From contig CM073324.1 in NCBI GenBank assembly GCA_037043015.1, positions 8,143,013 through 8,207,012 on the forward strand: a stretch of 64,000 nt of DNA. Direction: 5' to 3'. The notes under the pieces were generated by a model that was not told where the DNA came from, made no database searches, and worked only from the letters and a program-made list of their open reading frames with translations. The stretch is from Bryum argenteum. Taxonomy: Eukaryota > Streptophyta > Bryopsida > Bryales > Bryaceae. Of the stretch, positions 58,189-64,000 are shown in pieces (the stretch's first letter is position 1; each line of letters starts with the position of its first letter). Position numbers and translations under genes: made by a program.

Positions 58189-59972
58189 TCATGTGAGGTG
58201 TATCATTCTTACAAAAATTAGAACTTGAATGAAGATTTCTTATAGGTTATGCATTTATATACATGATATTGACAAGGAGAATGCAATATTCATTTTATTT
58301 TGATGCATTATGCATAATTTATGTTTTTAATATTGAAATCCATTTCCACATTCATTTCAAGTTAAAAATTCATAGAATTGAGACTGTTTGTTAAAAACTT
58401 TCTTTTCATTAAGATTGACATGGTTTAGTTTATGATTTATGATCTATATGAAACTACTTATGATTTACGTGTTTTTTCCATAGTGTATGTACTCCTACTC
58501 ACCGTGTATAATTATGTTGATTATTCCTATGTGTTTATTCTATGGATATACATCAATTTTCAAAAAGATAATATAAAATAATCAGATTTTAGGTAAATTT
58601 AAAAATTACAATATAGATACTGAAAATTAAATTTGATTTATTTTTTCCATATGTATACACTTTTGCATTGCATGTCATTATGTTTGACGTCTTCAAACAA
58701 ATAAAACTAGTGTATACGAATGTGGGCTCTCTTTTACATCATATTGAGCCAATCTTACAATTAACCCAAAACAATAGTGCACATGGCTATGTGCACTTTT
58801 AACGAATCAAGTGTTTATAGCTCTTATTCACTTCAACACATTCTCCAATCATGCGCTTTCCCAGTTCAATTGACTAATGATCATCCATTCTAACTGCCTC
58901 AATATTCTCTCCATGGATTTGCACATATGTGTTCCGATCCCACTGCACTGATTATCTCACCATAGAATTTTCACTTCTTCTATATCACATCCTTACATCT
59001 CATGTTCAATGGATCTTTCTTTTACAGTTATTTCACTCTCTATAAAATCTCTATCTATCTCAATCTACGTATAGGCAGTGCAATAAATAATAACACACTT
59101 TCATTCTGGAACATTGAAATTTACAATTGACTGCACTTCACAGAAACTGCACACAATATTTAGCAATGGAATACAATCCGCACTACTCTAAACTCAGATC
59201 TTTGATTATATTCAATGGATTTACAATCACATAATTACACAACCTCAATTGCAGAAAGTACATTGTCCAGTATCACACAATTACAAACTATCGCAAACAA
59301 ATTGTTGATCTCTTCGACGTAGGCACTATGGACTACAAGCCGAAATTTGAAGTTCCATTGATCTTCTCTTTCCTTTTCACGTGCATTATCGATCAACCGT
59401 TTTTCTCATTTACTCCATTCATCTCACAATTGTATCCCATTCATCCATTGTTCATATTATGAAAAGTGCTTTAGTAGGTTAGCATTGTAATCTCCTGAAC
59501 TATACCTAGATTTTGCTCAAAATGTTCTGCAATTACTCAAATAGCAGCTATAGACTCATACTACAGTATAGCCCAAAGCTTTACGGTCAAACCTTATGAT
59601 TCCTCAAAACTCTCCATTCCTCCAAGCATATAACCCAAATTCACTAATTACTAAGCTATGTTCAAGCTAATTAGTAAACTATAGTCAAATAGTCAAAATT
59701 GTGTAAAAAAATTAAAAATCAATCACTGTTGTACGTCTGAGTAGATCCAATGAGCTCAAAGATTTAGGTATTCATAATTACAAAAAGAACAAAATGTGAA
59801 AAACATCTAAACCCAAATTCTACATTGAAAACAAAAGATAATTGCACATTAAATTAGTATCATGTTGAGTGTGTATGTTATCATAATAAATACAAACCAA
59901 AATCTTAAAAAAACCACTAGAATTGAGCATATGTTTTTACATGTAGAAAATGCATGCAAGAACCTATTACTA

Positions 59973-60062
<90 letters not shown>

Positions 60063-61563
60063 CACATCGATATATTTTAAAGGTTCATACATTTTGAGGA
60101 TTCTCAATCATAACTACTGGAACCCTCTACAAGTCTTAAGCCATTATATCCATGAGCCAATCATAGAAAGAGTTGAATATCACTAGAGATGGTGAGCTAG
60201 CAAGCCCTACATATATTGAAAAGTACAGATATTGATATTCAAGTTTAAATACATGACACTTTGCTACTAATGCTATTGTAGTTTCTTGAGTGGTGTATGG
60301 TATTAAATGCTAAGACATAGATTGGAAGGTTGACAAGGAGAACCTTTGATACACTTGAAATTCCTAAAGGCATTCTCCGTGTGAACAATGATAAATCTTT
60401 GTCTTGCAACTATGGAGTCCTTCATATCAATAGCTTGCAAGATGATCCACGTAACATAGATTATGATTCATCTTTTCACCATGCATAGTATCTCATTCCT
60501 AGCTCTTTGAAGCTGTCTATAGTACTAGTGCATGGCCTCATCTATTAACTTAAGTTTGAATATATGGTTTTCTAACTATGTTAAGTTCTAATGAATTGAA
60601 GCTCCAATGAGCTAGTTTGTAGGACCCGTGTGCTCTAAACACATCAACAAAAATTTAAACCACGTTCTCTTCACGTTCCTCTTGTTCGCAGGTTCTGTTC
60701 CCCATACGTTCCCGATATTGGGAGCGTAGTAGTGTTCTAGAGGTCTCATAAAAAAAGAAAATTGCACTTCTTTTTCTTTATTATGACGAACAAAAGAGAG
60801 AAAAGAACAATGCTCTAATTTGAAGTAATATAGCTTTAGGCTTTCTCTCCCATAGGTTTATAATAGTTTTGCAATTCAACAATACCATGTACTCATAGTG
60901 AACATTATAGGGTGCTATTTGAAGGCACTCTTTTTCAAAGCATAATAGAATCCAACTTGAAAAACTCATTGCAAATTGTAGAATAGTAAAGATAAAAGAA
61001 CAAAAAATGATATATCATAGTATCTTTCCACTCACTTTATTCATGCACAAATAACGCTTACATTGTTGAAATCACCACATAAGTTTCCATGCTAAAAAAA
61101 TTGAGCCATCTAAAGCACCTAGAATATCACAATTCAATCACTCATTCTCAACTCTCTCTTCGAACATCTGGATGTAAAGTAAGCAACGATGTTTATCTAA
61201 TTTGGTGGTGTGTACCAATCCACCTTCGAGAGAGAGGGGAAGTAGTGTTGTTCCAATTTCCCCTTGTCCGATGGCCATCGCGATATTAGCATTACAAACA
61301 GAGTTCCTATAATGTAATATAGGTGTACCGAACAAGATCCAATGAGATTAGGGCTTTGTTTACATTGCCCCACGAATTTGGGGTTAATATCTGATTTAGT
61401 AAATCTAAACTAATATGGTTGCGGATTAGTGAAAATGAAACTTACTAATTCGTGTACGCAAAACTTCAATTGGAAGCAAGCAGGCCGACAGTTGTTCATG
61501 GAATGCAAATGGGGCAACTGAGAGATTGACAAGAATGAAATTGTAGAAATCGACGGGTATTCG
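58189..61563. other. AT-rich spacer upstream of the ZDP-like gene
   Basis: No gene is supported over 3.3 kb. An (AT)n tract occupies 59973-60062. A GC-richer segment at about 61340-61560 ahead of the next gene is the likely promoter and 5' leader. Confidence 0.45.
59973..60062. repeat. (AT)n microsatellite
   Basis: About 90 bp of uninterrupted AT dinucleotide. The overlapping Ile-Tyr ORFs on both strands are artefacts. Confidence 0.97.
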
Positions 61564-64000
61564 ATGTTGCAGCAAGCTCTGACAAGAATCATCGCAACGA
61601 CGACCGGAGGACGAGCAGCGTTTGCGATTGTTGCAATGGCGCCGCGGCATTCCGTGGAGTATGCCAAGTCGGAACGATCGGAGTGCAAGCTGTGCGGCAA
61701 GAAGATCGCCAAAGGAGTCGTGCGCCTCGGCTTCACCACACGCATCAAAGGCTACGATACCACCAAGTGGTACCTCTTTTATCCCTTCTCATTCCCCATT
61801 CTTCTATAAATGGTACTCGCTTAAATAAAATTCCAATACCATCTCCCGCCTAATGTCACCAGATTAAGGATTGAGAGAACTGGATACTCTTGGAAATTCG
61901 AGCAACGATTTGTGATGCTATCCATTCTCATAATCAAATTTTGGAGCAATGTATTCCGCAAGTTGTTGCGAGGTGTGATTATGTCACTACTTCAGCGAAA
62001 ATGCAGTCCTTGTGTGTTCTTATTTTTAAAATTTTATTTTGTTATTCTTGTTGTTTTCGCATTGCCAATCGTATGCCTCGTCTCGTTTTTGATGAAGAAA
62101 ATGTAGTCGGAATTTACAATCTTCATCTTCGCACTTGTGGTTTTTTATTAGCTGGTGGGATTAGGTTTTAGTTAGAAATTTGAGTCTGAGTATTTAAGTT
62201 TATGGATGAGCTGATTATGGCGTTTGGTTTTTCACAGGCATCATCCTGATAGTTATCTGACTTTTTCTTGTTTTCTTATAATTCTTGATATTCTTATTGT
62301 TTTTGCAATGCCAATCTTATGCCTCTTCTTCTCTTCATGGTGAAGAAATTGAAGTTGGAATACACAATCTTCATTTTCACGCTTGTGGTTTCAATTAGCT
62401 GTCGTGACGAGGGTTTAGGGTTTAGGAGTTGAGTAATTGAGTTGATGGATGAGCTGATTATGGCGTTTGCTTTTTACAGGCATCATCCTGATTGTTATTT
62501 GACTACGGATAGCAATGCAGCAGCAGTAGCAGTGGCTGTGGGTGAAGACAAATTAGAAGGCTTTCCGACTCTTAAAGTGAGTTTTGAATCAATTTTGTGC
62601 TTTTGATGGTGGTGAGATGAAATGCAGTAATGAGAGGCTGCCATTGGATGCAGGCTTCGGATCAAGCTGCGTTGAAAGCGTTGACAGCACGTGCCGACGC
62701 TGAAGAAACCCCGATCGAAGACACTTCTGATAGCAGAAGCACCAAGAATATGAAAGATATGGAGGGTTCTGCTTTGGGAACTACGTCTCAGGTAATCCCA
62801 TTTCCTGCTTCTCTAGCACTAGTAGAAACCCTAAACCCTGCCAGTGGAGTATCGGAGACATCGAAGAATAGAATTGGTATCAGGCGGATGAGCAATATGT
62901 ATGACATACGATTTGAATCAGCGGATAGTATATTGCTGCAGTCAGAGTATATCTCCCATCCTGTTATTTGTTATACCAGGATAATGAGAAGTTGGTATGC
63001 TGCCTTTCCTAAATGGTTTTCGATTGTTAACTCATCAGGTTCTTACTGAGAGTCCAGACAGGAAGAGGAAAGTGACCCCGGGTATTGCATCAAAGCTGAA
63101 CCAAGATGAAAAAGAGCAGGTAGTCAGAGTAGGAGATGAAGTTTATTGTTAATTATTTTTTTATATGGACTGTGTCTCATCGAGTTTATTCACCTTGGAC
63201 AGTAAGCAAGTACTTTATATTCCGATTGAGTAGCGTTTGCAGAGCTTATTCAGAAACATTGCTAGGAAATGATTTCCCTTTTGGTTATGGTGTCCCATAG
63301 GTAGTGCGATATGATCCAGAGTTATGGGAGGCTACTCTTAAAGGATTCAGCTCCTCTGCACTCGCAACTTCTTACAAGGTATTGATCTCCACCTCTTGGT
63401 TACTAGAAGTGTTTCATGGGTTTTAGCTTGTGAACATTCTTATCGTCTCCGAATAGTTACGCTCTGGGGTTCATCTGGACATGCTGTGGATTGTGGTTCG
63501 CTGTTCAGGGTGCAAGGTTACCTCAAGGTTGGAAAGCCTTCTCTTCTGTTATCTTCACCGAGGTGAACTATCCCTTGCACCATGTTCTCTGTTATGTGAA
63601 TCTCCTTAGAATGTGTTTATGTTGGAGCGTCTCATTACTTGCATGCAATGTAGGTTGTCTTCTTAGCATGCATTTGCATCTCGTAAGGACGTTAATCTGG
63701 CTCCCTCTGAACGTTGGGGGTTGAATGCCAGTCAGATGTGCAACCCTCGGAGAAGATAGCGGCGTTTGACTTTGATGGCTGTCTGGCCAATACAAATGTC
63801 CGCAGGTACATACCTGTTATGCATTTGAGACGAACTTGATTGTTTCTGAGAATCGTTTCGTTAACCTTACGGAAGGGTAATCTCTCAGGTTCTGGGATGT
63901 TGTAGCAGCAATTGACTAACGTGGTGTATAACAGTCCACTTCATCTCTCAAAAACTGATTGCATTATATGCGCCTGTGAATATCTTTTCATGGTTGGTGC
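61564..64000 (+). CDS. ZDP-like DNA 3'-phosphatase with PARP-type zinc finger (partial, 3' end outside window)
   Basis: Seven exons are visible: 61564-61769, 62480-62576, 62654-62791, 63039-63119, 63301-63378, 63509-63562 and 63732-63805; the rest lies beyond the window. The N-terminal PARP-type zinc finger reads HSVEYAKSERSECKLCGKKI, then GVVRLGF and TKWHHPDCYLTT, with Cys, Cys, His, Cys zinc ligands in place. A middle region (SPDRKRKVTPGIASKLNQDE, YDPELWEATLKGF) leads to the phosphatase domain start, KIAAFDFDGCLANTNVR, the D-x-D-G-x-L HAD motif of polynucleotide 3'-phosphatases. Plant ZDP proteins clean blocked 3' ends during single-strand break repair and active DNA demethylation. ATG 61636 (MAPRHSVEYAKSE) is the likelier start; ATG 61564 adds a 24-residue hydrophobic/basic lead, possibly a targeting peptide. 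Confidence 0.9.
62030..62505. repeat. Tandem duplication of intron 1 end plus exon 2 start in the ZDP-like gene
   Basis: About 62030-62262 and about 62275-62505 are diverged copies. Shared phrases are GCATTGCCAATC.TATGCCTC, GGATGAGCTGATTATGGCG and TTTTTCACAGGCATCATCCTGA versus TTTTTACAGGCATCATCCTGA. Both copies therefore end in a splice acceptor followed by the HHPD codons of the zinc finger. Only the second copy continues as the open exon; the first runs into stops. Confidence 0.88.

Overview
This looks like nuclear DNA of a land plant, probably a seed-free plant such as a moss; that placement is inference and of low confidence. The grounds are intron-rich genes with GT-AG introns of about 80-350 bp, an AUX1/LAX-type auxin carrier, a DCD-plus-kelch protein and a ZDP-type DNA 3'-phosphatase, all plant-type genes. 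There are also CCCTAAA (plant telomere-type) repeats and long AT-rich, transposon-filled spacers. No bacterial operon structure is present. Exon coordinates were worked out by hand from splice sites and frame continuity, and the phases add up for the host genes.

Host genes. (1) 1793-6572 (+): half-size peroxisomal-type ABCD transporter, 18 exons, 681 aa. (2) 25663-27832 (+): AUX/LAX auxin permease, 8 exons, 482 aa. (3) 31130-32879 (+): aldo-keto reductase, 7 exons, 353 aa, with one GC-AG intron. (4) 41328-42134 (+): small hydrophilic LEA-like protein, 199 aa. (5) 46035-50222 (-): DCD domain plus kelch repeats, 11 exons, 770 aa. (6) 61564-beyond the window (+): zinc-finger DNA 3'-phosphatase (ZDP-like), cut by the window end. 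Weaker candidates are a zinc-finger-like gene or remnant at about 37.7-39.0 kb (-) and a 66-aa ORF at 51147-51347 (-).

Mobile DNA. The most striking object is a GC-rich island of about 14.3 kb (about 7874-22144) bounded by related terminal inverted repeats. It has two main divergent gene sets. The minus-strand gene resembles the plant/protist DUF7869 family and has a putative zinc-binding and DDE-like layout. The plus-strand gene joins a ParB-like N-terminus, a degenerate beta-class DNA-methyltransferase-like middle and an FCP1-like HAD phosphatase domain. A second, decayed FCP1-like ORF lies downstream. About 38 copies of a 19-bp palindrome (TATCGGCTGGCAGCCGATA and variants) are scattered through the island: they fall in almost every recognised intron, in both flanks, and four times in frame inside coding sequence. 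None was seen outside it. A decayed relative of the methyltransferase-like part seems to lie at 52.6-53.75 kb, and a MITE with the same terminal motif sits at 38.14-38.33 kb.

Other mobile elements are a pogo-like DDE transposon (54309-58188) that has swallowed a glutamate decarboxylase gene fragment with its introns, a 1.45-kb TIR element (29380-30829) and a 0.5-kb TIR element (44039-44555). There are several dispersed repeats, two long (AT)n tracts and a 27-bp minisatellite. The remaining spacers are AT-rich and show no gene I can support.
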